Assembly: GCA_023663345.1 (NCBI GenBank)
Contig: JAMPHR010000001.1
Span: forward strand, 512,719-572,831
Length of the DNA stretch: 60,113 nt
Direction: 5' to 3'
DNA from: Paenibacillus sp.
Lineage (GTDB): Bacteria; Bacteroidota; Bacteroidia; Bacteroidales; Muribaculaceae
Shown here: positions 28,812-38,222 of the stretch, one piece after another
How the letters are laid out: each line of letters opens with the position of its first letter
Position numbering within the stretch: the first letter of the stretch is position 1
The notes under the pieces: generated by a model
Databases searched by the model: none
Seen by the model: the letters and a program-made list of their open reading frames with translations, nothing else
What the model was told of the DNA's origin: nothing
Translations under genes and position numbers: made by a program

Positions 28812-31800
28812 TTAGAAGTTAAGATTGAGCGACACCATGTAGGTGGGTTTCTGGTATCCGCCGAGGGCGTATTTCATGTTTTTGGACTTGGCAAATGTTG
28901 CCACGTTCTCGACACCGGCCATCAGGCGGGCTTCCTGGGCGAAGAACTTGGAGCATATATTGCGCGGTAGCCTGTAGGTGAGCGAGATGTTGCGCAGGCG
29001 TATGTTGGATGCGTCAAACACGGCTGCCGATGAGTTATTGTATAGGTCCATATTGCAATAAAGATCGGGATTCTCGTTGACTACGTAGCGGGGAATATCG
29101 GTGAACGCTTCGTCGCCGGGATTCTTCCAGCGGTCGTAGTAGGAGAAGTTTGTGTCGCGCATCTTGTGGCCTCCCTCGTAGAGCATCATGGCCGAGAGGG
29201 TGAGGTCGCGCCAGCGCAGTGAGGTGGATACCGATCCGCTGTAGGTGGGGGTGTAGCTGCCGAGATATACAATGTCGGAGAGTTCGGTGGGCGAGGATTG
29301 GGAGCAGATGTTGCCGTTGGCATCATAGACCTGAGGGAGACCCTCGGCGCTCAGGCCGGCCCACTCATAACCGTAGATGGCGGTGAAGGGGTTGCCCACG
29401 CGGGGGAAAGCTCCGGGTTGGTCGATCTGGAGGAAGTAGACGGGAGCCTCAACGTTTACGTAATCTACATTGGAATGGTTGTAGCCGAGCACACCCTGGA
29501 GGTTCCATGCCCAGTCGCGGTTGGAGATGAGGATGCCGTTGATGTTAAGTTCCACGCCACGGTTGGTCATCTCGCCGTTGTTGATGGTTGTGGTGGAGAA
29601 TCCCATGCCCTCGACCGACACACCGTTGGAGGAGGCGAGAAGATCGGTGCCTTTCTTGTTGTAGAACTCCACGCTACCGTTGAGGCGGTTGTTGAACATT
29701 GCGAAGTCAACACCCACGTTGAATGTAGTGGTTTTTTCCCAACGCAGATTGGGGTTTGGACGGGAGGAGATAGTGCCTGAAATTCCACCCACGCCCGGAT
29801 GGGTGTTGGTGCCGTAGTAGGCCACAAGATAGGGCCATGTATCCTTGGCGATGTTGCCGCCGATACCGTAGCTTGTGCGGAGTTTCAGCATATTGACCCA
29901 TGTAGCGGAGAAGAATTTTTCCTGGTCAATGCGCCATGCGGCACCTACCGACCAGATGGGTTTTCCCTGGTATTCACCGCTTGTGCCGAACAGGTTGGTG
30001 CGGTCGGTGCGGATCGAGGCGTTGAGCATGTAGCGGTCATCGAAGGCATAGGCCGCATTGGCGTAGAAAGATATGAACCTGTTGGTGAGTTCGCGGACGC
30101 TTGCGAAGTCTGACGAACTTATCCATGGGCGCGAGAATATGGCTCCCTGTATCGAGGAGAGTGCCGACTGGTTGATCATGGTCCAGGAGGTGAGCTGCTC
30201 GTCGTAACCGTAGAGAGTGGAGGATTCGGCGCGGTTCTTGTTGTGGCGCATTTCCATGCCCGCGATTGCTGTGACATCGTGCACACCACCGAAGGTCTTG
30301 TTGAAATCGAGCTGGTTGCGGAAGTTGTAGGCCCGCTGTGTATTGGCGAGATGAGAGTAGATATCGCCGTAGGGCAGGTTGTAGATCGGTGTCACGCCAT
30401 CGGTCGTGGAGGAGAAATTATTGATCTTGTTGCGTATGGCGTATGTCTCCTTTTCCTGTATCTGTTTGGTGTGGAATTCGCCGAACTCGTATTGGAATTG
30501 GGTTGTGAATCTGAGCCAGTCGGTGATCTTGAAGTTGAGGCGTGCGTAGAGACGGGTGAGGAGGTCGCTCTGATTGGTGTTGGAGCGGCCGAGCTCATCC
30601 ATGGGGTCGATATCCTCGCTGTAGAGTCCGTACTTGGTGAGCGCGGCGAGGCGTGAAGCGTTGACGCGATCCTCCTGGCGGCTGATGATAGTGGAGCCGT
30701 CGGTGTTATAGAAACTCATGTAGGGAGCGACTGCAAATCCGGGAGCCGATACCGAGTAGGAGGCGGTTGAACTGTTGGTGTAGATCACCGATGCGCCGAG
30801 GTCGAGCGATACCCAGTCGGTCATCTGTATGGAGTTACGCAGTGATGCGTCGAGACCGTCGCGGTGAGAGTTGATGGAGTTGTAGTTGTCGCGGGTGTAA
30901 GCGATGGTTGCCACGATGCTGTTGCGTTCGCCCGATGAGGATACCGAGAGGTTGTAGCGCTGGGTGGTGGCGTCGCGCTTGTCGATGGCATCGGTCTCAT
31001 CATACCAGCGGTAGCCCTGCGAGGCCCAGGAATCGAGCATGGAGTTGAGCTGCTGCTCGCTGATGATTCCGGCATAGCGCTGATACACGGCTTTGTAGTG
31101 GGGTGCGAGATCAGATGAGGTCTTCAGCATATTCTCGGCGTAGGACTTGGCGTTTTCGCCCGAGAAGTTGGGATTCTGCGAGATCCAGCTGCGGGTGGCA
31201 TCGATCACGGCGCGGGAGTCGGACGTGAAGGTGTTGTCGCGCTTGTAGGGATTGATTGAGAATGTGGCCGAGGCAGATACATTGATCTTGCCTTTCTGCG
31301 CTTTCTTTGTTGTGATCACGATTACGCCGTTGGCAGCGCGGGCACCATATATAGATGTGGCGGCCGCATCCTTAAGCACGGTAATGCTCTCCACGTCGTC
31401 GATGTTGATATCGGGGGCCTGGTCCTGGAATCCGCCTCCGGCCCATCCCACCTGGGTGCGCTCGACGGGGAAACCGTCGACCACGTAGAGCGGAGTGGTT
31501 ACACCGTTCATCGAGGTTATGCCTCGGATCTTTCCATCGGTGTATCCGGCCACATGGCCTTCGAGCATATCCTCTACTGAATTGATGCGCATGGATTCGA
31601 GCTGCTTGCGGTCGACCTTGGCGAATGATCCGGTGACGCGTTCCTTGGAGATGGTCTGGTAGCCGGTCACCACCACTTCATCGAGTTGCTCGGTGTTGGG
31701 GCGCATCTCTATGCGGAGGTTATTCATCTGAGATGGCGTGATCTTCACTCGTTCCGGATGATATCCTATGAAGAAAGCTTCTATCTCATCACATCCGTCG

Positions 31801-32030
31801 GGAAGATTAAGGGAGAAGTGTCCGTTATGGTCGGTAATGACCATGGTGACTGATCGATCTTTAGACTTTGTGATTTCGCGCACGGTCGCTCCTGGCAGAG
31901 GTTCGCCGGTCTCGTCGACCACGATGCCCGAGATTTCTGTCGGACCGGTTGCTGAGGCTAATCCTACAGCAAGGGCGAGCATGGCCAGCATTATGGCCAC
32001 CCTGCGGGAGAGTAATCTGAAAAAGGTCAT
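28812..32030 (-). CDS. SusC/RagA-family TonB-dependent receptor
   Basis: 1,072 residues. A signal peptide is followed directly by a CarboxypepD_reg-like domain (EISGIVVDETGEPLPGATVR); there is no STN domain, so this copy is not of the sigma-signalling kind. The TonB-box region (EQLDEVVVTGYQTISKERV), the plug with ESITVLKDAAATSIYGARAA, and a barrel ending in TYMVSLNLNF are all present. It pairs with the SusD just downstream and has a TPR/AraC-type regulator gene upstream on the same strand. Confidence 0.93.
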   Translation of the reverse strand: MTFFRLLSRRVAIMLAMLALAVGLASATGPTEISGIVVDETGEPLPGATVREITKSKDRSVTMVITDHNGHFSLNLPDGCDEIEAFFIGYHPERVKITPSQMNNLRIEMRPNTEQLDEVVVTGYQTISKERVTGSFAKVDRKQLESMRINSVEDMLEGHVAGYTDGKIRGITSMNGVTTPLYVVDGFPVERTQVGWAGGGFQDQAPDINIDDVESITVLKDAAATSIYGARAANGVIVITTKKAQKGKINVSASATFSINPYKRDNTFTSDSRAVIDATRSWISQNPNFSGENAKSYAENMLKTSSDLAPHYKAVYQRYAGIISEQQLNSMLDSWASQGYRWYDETDAIDKRDATTQRYNLSVSSSGERNSIVATIAYTRDNYNSINSHRDGLDASLRNSIQMTDWVSLDLGASVIYTNSSTASYSVSAPGFAVAPYMSFYNTDGSTIISRQEDRVNASRLAALTKYGLYSEDIDPMDELGRSNTNQSDLLTRLYARLNFKITDWLRFTTQFQYEFGEFHTKQIQEKETYAIRNKINNFSSTTDGVTPIYNLPYGDIYSHLANTQRAYNFRNQLDFNKTFGGVHDVTAIAGMEMRHNKNRAESSTLYGYDEQLTSWTMINQSALSSIQGAIFSRPWISSSDFASVRELTNRFISFYANAAYAFDDRYMLNASIRTDRTNLFGTSGEYQGKPIWSVGAAWRIDQEKFFSATWVNMLKLRTSYGIGGNIAKDTWPYLVAYYGTNTHPGVGGISGTISSRPNPNLRWEKTTTFNVGVDFAMFNNRLNGSVEFYNKKGTDLLASSNGVSVEGMGFSTTTINNGEMTNRGVELNINGILISNRDWAWNLQGVLGYNHSNVDYVNVEAPVYFLQIDQPGAFPRVGNPFTAIYGYEWAGLSAEGLPQVYDANGNICSQSSPTELSDIVYLGSYTPTYSGSVSTSLRWRDLTLSAMMLYEGGHKMRDTNFSYYDRWKNPGDEAFTDIPRYVVNENPDLYCNMDLYNNSSAAVFDASNIRLRNISLTYRLPRNICSKFFAQEARLMAGVENVATFAKSKNMKYALGGYQKPTYMVSLNLNF

Positions 32031-32248
32031 GATGTATTGGTTTATTATGTGTATATTCTGCTTGTGGAATGGAGTGATAATGTGTGAATCTTTGGCCGAT
32101 TCAAGGTGGATGGCCCGGGATGATAGGTTATGGCCTCCGGTTGCAAATTACGATAATAATTGGCTAAAAGGCAATCATATTGAGTTGTGATTGCGACAAA
32201 TTGCTATATTTGAAAGTTTTTTTATGGAAAAAGTGGAGGGACACCTGA
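32031..32248 (-). promoter_or_regulatory. Upstream region of the second susC
   Basis: 218 bases between the regulator gene and susC. On the minus strand TTGC (32174-32171) is followed after about 20 bases by GTAATTTG (32151-32144), which is close to a -33/-7 pair but lacks a correct TAnnTTTG. Probable control region; the exact promoter is uncertain. Confidence 0.3.
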
Positions 32249-34093
32249 TCAGTCGTCATCCTCGGTGATTGGAGCGGATGAGCGTTCGCTCAGTTGCCTG
32301 GCCTCGGAGCGGTAAGTGGCGGGAGTCATGCCTGTCTCGGCGGCGAACCGGGAGTAGAACGTGGACATGGAATTGAACCCGAGCTGATGGCTTATGGCTT
32401 TCAAAGGAGTATCATCGGAGGTGTCGGACAGTCGGCGTATGGCCTCCTTTATCCTGAGGCTGTTGATGAACTGAGTGAAGGTCATGCCGTAATGATCGTT
32501 GATGATGCGCGACAGATAGGTGCGGTTGGTGCCGATGAGGCGTGCCACCTTGTCCTTGGTTATGTCATTGTCGGTGTAGACGCTCACGTCGAGCATCAGA
32601 CTTTCGAGACGGCTTATAATCTCGTCCTGCTTTTCGGGAGTTATGGAAGTCGATGGCTGGGATGAGTCGGAGTCGTGGGTATCCGTGTCAGCCGACGGTG
32701 CGGGCGACTGTGAAGTCCCGAGCCTGCGCTCCAGGTCCCTTATGGTCTCTCTCAGCAGTTTCTCGTTTCTCACGGCATCGGCGGTCTGTTTTACTATTGC
32801 AGAGTAAAGCCGGCTCTTGCGACGGTAGAGTATCACGAGAGTTGCTGTGATGCAGATGGCGATAAGTATTATGGTGATCAGCCAGTTGAGGGTGCGGTCC
32901 TTCTGGAGGATATCAATTTTCTGCCGCATCAGGGCGTTCTCGGCCCGCTCGTAATCGTAACGTATGCGTGACTCGGCCAGATTCATCTCCTTTTCGGCTG
33001 TCTCGATGGAATCCTTTTCCTGATTGTAGAGAGTGCTGTAATACAGTGCCTTGTCGGTGTTCCCGAGATGGCGGTAGGATCGGGACAGCAGGTTGAGGAT
33101 ATCGGTGCGCCTGATTTCGTAGCCACTCTTGGCAGTGGTTGCCAGTGCAGAGTCGAGATGCGCTATGGCTTCGTTGAAGCGGTTTTGTCCGGTGAGTAAT
33201 TGGGCGTAGCTCAGGTATATTTCTATTCTTGACTCGTGCATACCTGCCGATTCATCAAGGGCCTTGACGTATAGCTCCTCGGCCCCGGCATCGTCGCCAC
33301 GCGAATAGAGGATGTCGGCGTAAGTGCAGTAGAGATCGGCTGTCATATTGTAGAGCCCTTTTTTGTGGAGCAGTGTCTCGGCTTCGCGTATGAACCTCAG
33401 GGCAAGGTCGGTATCGTTGTTTATCTTGTGAAAGTTGGCCGAAGTCATCGCGCCGATAAAGGTACACATGTCATTGTGATTATCCTTACCGTAATAATAA
33501 CATTCCTGGGAATAGTGCAATCCTACAGGATCGTTGCGCAGGTAATATACCACAGCTATATTGGTCAGGAGCAGGGCGTGCATACCGCTCATGTTGTGCT
33601 TTTTGGCAATGTCGAGACCCTTGAAGAGATAGGATAATGCGCCGGCGTTGTCCCTGCCACGGTTAAGGGAATAGAGCCCGAGTCCGTTGTAGACCGAGAC
33701 AAGAGCCTCATCGTCGCCCGAGCTTATGGCCATAGTCTCGGCTTCGGACAGAGCCGGATAACATTCGGCTGAGCGTTCGGGGATGAATATGCACGACTGG
33801 CCGATGATGATGCGTCCATAGATGGCCGATTTTATGTCGGAGGGGTGTTGCGAGGCTATCGCTATCAAGCGGTCGCCACATCGGGCAGCCTCTCGGAATG
33901 AAGCCATGCTGAGTAGAAGCATCCCGGTCTCGCGCAGGATTGCGGCACTGTCGCTGTCGTCGTGCCCCCGGCCCGAACCGTGGCCCGCCTGTTGAGCACA
34001 CGCGCATAGAATCATCAGGCCCAGAAGCATGGCCATGGCTGTGGCCCGGATGGAGCGGGATGAGACGACGTGACGTGTACCTAATAGTTCCAT
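32249..34093 (-). CDS. TPR-membrane-AraC-type transcriptional regulator
   Basis: 614 residues. A signal or lipoprotein-like N-terminus (LLGLMILCACAQQ) is followed by TPR-like helical repeats (about 45-390), then a coiled stretch and one membrane helix (NWLITIILIAICITATLVIL, about 400-422). A second coiled/linker region follows, then a C-terminal AraC HTH domain (about 505-605: KVARLIGTNRTYLSRIINDH, YGMTFTQFINSLRIKEAIRR, AISHQLGFNSMSTFYSRFAA). This is the design of Bacteroidota one-protein regulators that sense in the periplasm and bind DNA in the cytoplasm. Its position suggests control of the adjacent SusCD genes. No histidine kinase domain is present. Confidence 0.87.
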   Translation of the reverse strand: MELLGTRHVVSSRSIRATAMAMLLGLMILCACAQQAGHGSGRGHDDSDSAAILRETGMLLLSMASFREAARCGDRLIAIASQHPSDIKSAIYGRIIIGQSCIFIPERSAECYPALSEAETMAISSGDDEALVSVYNGLGLYSLNRGRDNAGALSYLFKGLDIAKKHNMSGMHALLLTNIAVVYYLRNDPVGLHYSQECYYYGKDNHNDMCTFIGAMTSANFHKINNDTDLALRFIREAETLLHKKGLYNMTADLYCTYADILYSRGDDAGAEELYVKALDESAGMHESRIEIYLSYAQLLTGQNRFNEAIAHLDSALATTAKSGYEIRRTDILNLLSRSYRHLGNTDKALYYSTLYNQEKDSIETAEKEMNLAESRIRYDYERAENALMRQKIDILQKDRTLNWLITIILIAICITATLVILYRRKSRLYSAIVKQTADAVRNEKLLRETIRDLERRLGTSQSPAPSADTDTHDSDSSQPSTSITPEKQDEIISRLESLMLDVSVYTDNDITKDKVARLIGTNRTYLSRIINDHYGMTFTQFINSLRIKEAIRRLSDTSDDTPLKAISHQLGFNSMSTFYSRFAAETGMTPATYRSEARQLSERSSAPITEDDD

Positions 34094-34249
34094 GTTGCAA
34101 ATTTAAAATAAAAAGTTAAAAATGGTGTCCGCCCGATTGTAAAATGGTTACAAAATCGGCAAATTTGTGACCTTTGTCGATTTTGGTCTGCTTTGGGCAA
34201 GATTCTTATATAATAAGTGTAAAGGTCGCTGGCGGTGGTGCATACGGAT

Positions 34250-34280
34250 TTTGGGGATTGGGGAATTTTTCGTATTTTTG
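34250..34280 (+). promoter_or_regulatory. Bacteroidota promoter of the lptE-like operon
   Basis: TTTG (34250-34253), 19 bases, then TATTTTTG (34273-34280), a full match to the -33/-7 pattern, about 69 bases before the ATG at 34349. Confidence 0.65.
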
Positions 34281-34348
34281 CGAGGAATACGTGTCGATGG
34301 ATGCGTTGGATGAGACTCTCCAAAATGACACTCTCTAAGAATTGAATC

Positions 34349-34870
34349 ATGAAATCACTACAGTGCATCATACGTCCGCTCGTCATGGTGATGCTCCTGC
34401 TCATAACGTCGGGGTGTACCATAAGCTATAAGCTCAACGGTGCGGCGATAGATTATAATGTGTACAAGACCATATACGTCTCCCAGTTCCCGATACGTGC
34501 GGCGCTGGTGTATCCGCCGTTGCAACAGACGTTTGAGAACGAGCTTCTCGACTATATCTCGCGCAACACGCGCCTGCGCACAGTGGATTCGGGCGGAGAC
34601 CTGCAGCTCGAGGGTGAGATCACGGGCTATTCGCTTTCGCCCCAGGCTGTTACCGAGAATGCCTATGCTTCGAAAACCCGCCTTACGATACAGGTGCGCG
34701 TGAAGTATATCGACAATAAGCAGGAGGGAAAGGATGTGGACCAGACTTTCAGCGCTTACCGCGATTTCGATTCGAGCGAGATGCTCACCGATGTGCAGGA
34801 CGAGCTGTGTAACCAGATCTCCAAGGAGCTTGTCGATCTGATATTCAACGCCACTCTCGGCAACTGGTAA
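34349..34870 (+). CDS. lptE: LptE-like LPS-assembly lipoprotein
   Basis: 173 residues. The lipobox is LLITSGC (Cys about 22), followed by TISYKLNGAAIDYN, a start typical of Bacteroidota LptE (YKLNGASIDY). The rest shows the LptE pattern: QTFENELLDYISRNTRLRTV, LQLEGEITGYSLSPQAV, and a C-terminal NQISKELVDLIFNATLGNW. LptE plugs the LptD barrel that inserts lipopolysaccharide. The next gene starts 24 bases downstream. Confidence 0.85.
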   Translation: MKSLQCIIRPLVMVMLLLITSGCTISYKLNGAAIDYNVYKTIYVSQFPIRAALVYPPLQQTFENELLDYISRNTRLRTVDSGGDLQLEGEITGYSLSPQAVTENAYASKTRLTIQVRVKYIDNKQEGKDVDQTFSAYRDFDSSEMLTDVQDELCNQISKELVDLIFNATLGNW

Positions 34871-34894
34871 TGACCTGACCATTCCGATAATACG

Positions 34895-35695
34895 ATGGAT
34901 GAGAATCTTAACCGCATATTGACCGCCCTGAAGTCGGGAGAGCCTGTCGGGGATCCCGACGAGCTGAGAGAATTGCTGAAGGAATATCCGTTCTTTGTGC
35001 TTCCGGCTGTGCTGGCCCTCAAGCATCAGGGAGCGGGGATGGATGCCTCGCTGAAGCGTGAACTGATGGAGCAGATAGCTCTCAATTCGCCCGATCCGCA
35101 ACGGGCTTTCATGCTGGCCGATGTGGATTACGAGGAGTGGGTGAATTTCTACCCCCGCCGTGGTGCCGAGGTGTCGACCAACGATGCCATCACCAAGTTT
35201 CTCGAGACCTACGGACATTCCGATCCGCGTGAGGAGGCTCTGCTGGAGAGGCTCATTTTCAATCCCACACCCGACTACTCGTCGATGCTGGCACGCGAGG
35301 AGGAGACCGACCTGCCGTCGGAGCCGGTGAATCCCGACGACAATTCGCAGGATGCGCTGATCAATGCTTTCATCCTCAAGCACCGCGATGACGAGGCCGG
35401 ACTGTTGCCCCGCGAGGATGCCCAGCCGTCACAGGCAGAGGAGGCTGATAAGAAGGAGCCTGAGAAGGCCGAGGAGCGCCACACTCCCTCCCACGCGTCA
35501 AGCCCTGCCTACGATACTTCGCTGAGTGAGAGCCTGGCAAAAATATATATCAGGCAGAAGCGTTATGACAAGGCATTTGAAATAATTCACACTCTAAGTT
35601 TGAATAATCCAAAAAAAAGTGCTTACTTTGCAGACCAATTGCGGTTTCTTAAGAAGCTGATGCTCAACCGCGGTATGGCAAATAATAGTAAATAA
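34895..35695 (+). CDS. Conserved Bacteroidales protein with C-terminal TPR
   Basis: 266 residues, no signal peptide. An N-terminal helical part (RELLKEYPFFVLPAVLALKH, VDYEEWVNFYPRRG) is followed by a Glu/Ala-rich linker (about 150-205) and a C-terminal TPR-like hairpin (LAKIYIRQKRYDKAFEIIHT, then LNNPKKSAYFADQLRFLKKL). The function is unknown. It lies between lptE and secG, an order I recall as common in Bacteroidales, which hints at a role in envelope biogenesis. Confidence 0.8.
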   Translation: MDENLNRILTALKSGEPVGDPDELRELLKEYPFFVLPAVLALKHQGAGMDASLKRELMEQIALNSPDPQRAFMLADVDYEEWVNFYPRRGAEVSTNDAITKFLETYGHSDPREEALLERLIFNPTPDYSSMLAREEETDLPSEPVNPDDNSQDALINAFILKHRDDEAGLLPREDAQPSQAEEADKKEPEKAEERHTPSHASSPAYDTSLSESLAKIYIRQKRYDKAFEIIHTLSLNNPKKSAYFADQLRFLKKLMLNRGMANNSK

Positions 35696-35723
35696 TTAAT
35701 ACACAATACATTTCACAATAATT

Positions 35724-36131
35724 ATGTACATTGTACTGATCATCCTGACCCTCATCTGTGCCGTGCTTCTCATCTGTGTAGTACTCGTGCAGAAGTCCAA
35801 GGGAGGAGGCCTCTCATCATCATTTGCCGGAAGCAACCAGATCATGGGCGTGCGCCGTACCAACAGTTTCATCGAGAAATTGACCTGGGGTCTCGCCGGA
35901 GCCATCTGTGTACTCGCAGTGCTCTCAACATTCTGTATGCCCAAGGCAATCGTAGGCAATTCGCGTGTATCAGCTCCCGCAGCCACCGAGCAGACAGTAC
36001 CGGGCGACTTCAACACTCCCGCACCTGCCACAGCTCCCGCAGCCACACCTGCTGAGGCTCCTGCCGAGCCCGCCGCCGGAGAATCTGTCCCCGCAGTACC
36101 CGCAACTCCCATCGCCCCCGTCGCAGAATAA
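35724..36131 (+). CDS. secG: Preprotein translocase subunit SecG
   Basis: 135 residues. Two membrane helices (YIVLIILTLICAVLLICVVL and a second at about 52-75) flank the conserved VQKSKGGGLSSSFAGSNQIMG segment. The C-terminal 50 residues are an Ala/Pro-rich tail of the kind seen in Bacteroidota SecG. It is part of the SecYEG channel and is followed by a hairpin at 36187-36225. Confidence 0.93.
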   Translation: MYIVLIILTLICAVLLICVVLVQKSKGGGLSSSFAGSNQIMGVRRTNSFIEKLTWGLAGAICVLAVLSTFCMPKAIVGNSRVSAPAATEQTVPGDFNTPAPATAPAATPAEAPAEPAAGESVPAVPATPIAPVAE

Positions 36132-36186
36132 TCTGCTTGACGCCGACCGGCAGACACACTCATAATAGCCCGCACTGACACGACGT

Positions 36187-36225
36187 GCCCCCACGCGCGA
36201 GTCGGCGTGGGCTGTAAGTGTTTTT
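36187..36225 (+). terminator. Terminator after secG
   Basis: CCCACGC (36190-36196) pairs with GCGTGGG (36205-36211), with weaker pairing outside and TTTTT a few bases downstream. Confidence 0.5.
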
Positions 36226-36277
36226 GACTATCTCAGACACACATACTCTTAGATCATACTCTCTTAGACGCCCGTAC

Positions 36278-38110
36278 ATGAAAGAACTTTGGACCCTGTT
36301 CAGAAGATTTGTCCCGCCATATAGAAAATACCTGTTCCTGAACATCTTCTTCAATATACTCGCGGCCTTCCTCACTCTGTTCTCGTTTGCCGTGATCATC
36401 CCCATCCTCGAGATCCTGTTCAAGATCAGGGAGGCCAATTACGCCTACATGGATTGGGGGAGCGGATCGGTAAAGGATGTGGTGATAAACAATTTCTATT
36501 ACTATACCCAGGAGTGCATCAATGAGTGGGGCCCGATAGGCACGCTCACCGCCATGGCCGGACTGCTCGTGGTGATGACCATGCTAAAGACCGGAGCCAC
36601 CTATCTGAGCAGCTATTTCGTGATACCGATGCGTGCCGGCATCGTGAGGGATATACGCAATTATGTGTATGACAAGATTGTACGTCTCCCCATAGGATTC
36701 TTCACTACCGAGCGCAAGGGCGATGTGATGGCCCGCATGACGGGCGACGTGGCCGAGATCGAGAACTCTATCATGTCGACACTCGACATGATATTCAAGG
36801 ATCCCATCATGATCATCGTGTGTCTGTCGATGATGCTGTTTCTGTCGTGGCAGCTCACGGTGTTTGTGCTATTGTTGTTGCCCATCGCCGGCTCGCTTAT
36901 GGGGCGTGTGGGCAAGAGGCTGAAAAGAGCCTCGTTTGAGGGTCAGCAACAGTGGGGCTTGCTCATGAGCAACATCGAGGAGACCCTCGGTGGACTGCGT
37001 ATCATCAAGGCTTTCAATGCCGAGCAGAAGGTGCAGGACCGTTTCCATGACGGCAACCAGGAGTTTTTCCGCATCACCCGTAACGTGCAGCGCCGTCAGT
37101 CGCTCGCCCACCCGATGAGCGAGTTTCTCGGCACCGTCACCATCGCCATAGTGCTGGTGTTCGGTGGCACACTCATTATTAAAGGTGTATCGGGCATGAC
37201 CGCCGCGTCATTCATATATTATATGGTGATGTTCTACTCGATCATCAACCCGGCCAAGGATCTGACCAAAGCCATGTACAGCATACAGAAGGGTCTGGCC
37301 TCGATGGAGCGAGTGGATGCGATACTCAACGCCCAGAATCCTATCCAGGATCCCGCAAAGCCCGAGAAGATCGAGGATCTGAAAGGGGAGATACAGTATA
37401 AGAATGTGACATTCGGATATGACCCCGACGTGCCCGTGGTGAAGAACGCAAATATCACCATCCGCCCGGGCGAGACTGTGGCTCTGGTGGGGCAGAGCGG
37501 TAGTGGAAAGTCCACGATGGCCGATCTGTTGCCCCGATTCTACGACGTGAATTCGGGCAAGATCATGATTGACGGCCATGATATACGCGACCTGAAGGTA
37601 CACGACTTGCGTTCACTCATGGGAAATGTGAATCAGGAGGCGATCCTGTTCAACGACACGATATTCAACAATATAGCATTTGGTGTAAAGAATGCCACTA
37701 TGGAGCAGGTGATCCAGGCGGCCAAGATTGCCAATGCGCATGATTTCATCATGGCTACCGAGGATGGTTACAACACTAATATCGGTGACCGCGGTTGCCG
37801 ATTGTCGGGCGGTCAGCGCCAGCGACTCTCCATAGCCCGCGCCATTCTTAAGAATCCCCCGATACTCATTCTCGACGAGGCCACCTCGGCTCTTGACAGC
37901 GAGAGTGAGAAACTGGTACAGGAGGCATTGGAACGACTGATGAAAAACCGCACTACGCTTGTCATAGCCCACCGTCTCTCCACCATCAAGAACGCATCGC
38001 AGATATGCGTGATGCACGAGGGCGAGATTGTGGAGCATGGCACTCATGACGAGCTCCTTGCCCTCAATGGCTACTATACCCGACTCGTGGAAATGCAGTC
38101 AATGAAGTAA
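36278..38110 (+). CDS. ABC exporter (MsbA-like), fused membrane and ATPase domains
   Basis: 610 residues from ATG 36278 (MKELWTLFRRFVPPYRKYLF). An upstream in-frame ATG exists but the added 20 residues look unrelated. Six membrane helices fill residues about 15-330. The ATPase domain has Walker A GQSGSGKST near 405, the signature LSGGQRQRLSIARAI, Walker B ILILDEATSALD and the H-loop VIAHRLSTI. Related exporters flip lipid A-core or other lipids; the lptE neighbourhood fits that, but the substrate is inferred. An AGTATAGAG array begins 2 bases after the stop. Confidence 0.9.
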   Translation: MKELWTLFRRFVPPYRKYLFLNIFFNILAAFLTLFSFAVIIPILEILFKIREANYAYMDWGSGSVKDVVINNFYYYTQECINEWGPIGTLTAMAGLLVVMTMLKTGATYLSSYFVIPMRAGIVRDIRNYVYDKIVRLPIGFFTTERKGDVMARMTGDVAEIENSIMSTLDMIFKDPIMIIVCLSMMLFLSWQLTVFVLLLLPIAGSLMGRVGKRLKRASFEGQQQWGLLMSNIEETLGGLRIIKAFNAEQKVQDRFHDGNQEFFRITRNVQRRQSLAHPMSEFLGTVTIAIVLVFGGTLIIKGVSGMTAASFIYYMVMFYSIINPAKDLTKAMYSIQKGLASMERVDAILNAQNPIQDPAKPEKIEDLKGEIQYKNVTFGYDPDVPVVKNANITIRPGETVALVGQSGSGKSTMADLLPRFYDVNSGKIMIDGHDIRDLKVHDLRSLMGNVNQEAILFNDTIFNNIAFGVKNATMEQVIQAAKIANAHDFIMATEDGYNTNIGDRGCRLSGGQRQRLSIARAILKNPPILILDEATSALDSESEKLVQEALERLMKNRTTLVIAHRLSTIKNASQICVMHEGEIVEHGTHDELLALNGYYTRLVEMQSMK

Positions 38111-38222
38111 TTCAGTATAGAGTATAAAGTATAGAGTATAGGGATTAGCGAGGTCGCAAAATCAGCGCACAAACTAATCCCTATACTCTATACTGAAAGA
38201 ATCTCTATACTGAAAATTCTCT
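38111..38222. repeat. Paired AGTATAGAG arrays forming a palindrome between convergent genes
   Basis: The left array (38113-38148) reads AGTATAGAG on the plus strand after the msbA-like stop. The right array (38174-38222) reads it on the minus strand after the proA stop. The inner parts, 38128-38148 and 38174-38194, are perfect 21-base inverted copies with a 25-base loop. The region could act as a bidirectional terminator. Confidence 0.85.

Noticed and set aside
30392-30598. Small Ser/Pro/Arg-rich frames inside the susC genes
   Set aside because: Same-strand or antisense shadows of receptor barrels, with no independent start signals.
36218-36277. Upstream start for the MsbA-like exporter
   Set aside because: The extra 20 residues overlap the secG terminator region and do not fit the family N-terminus.
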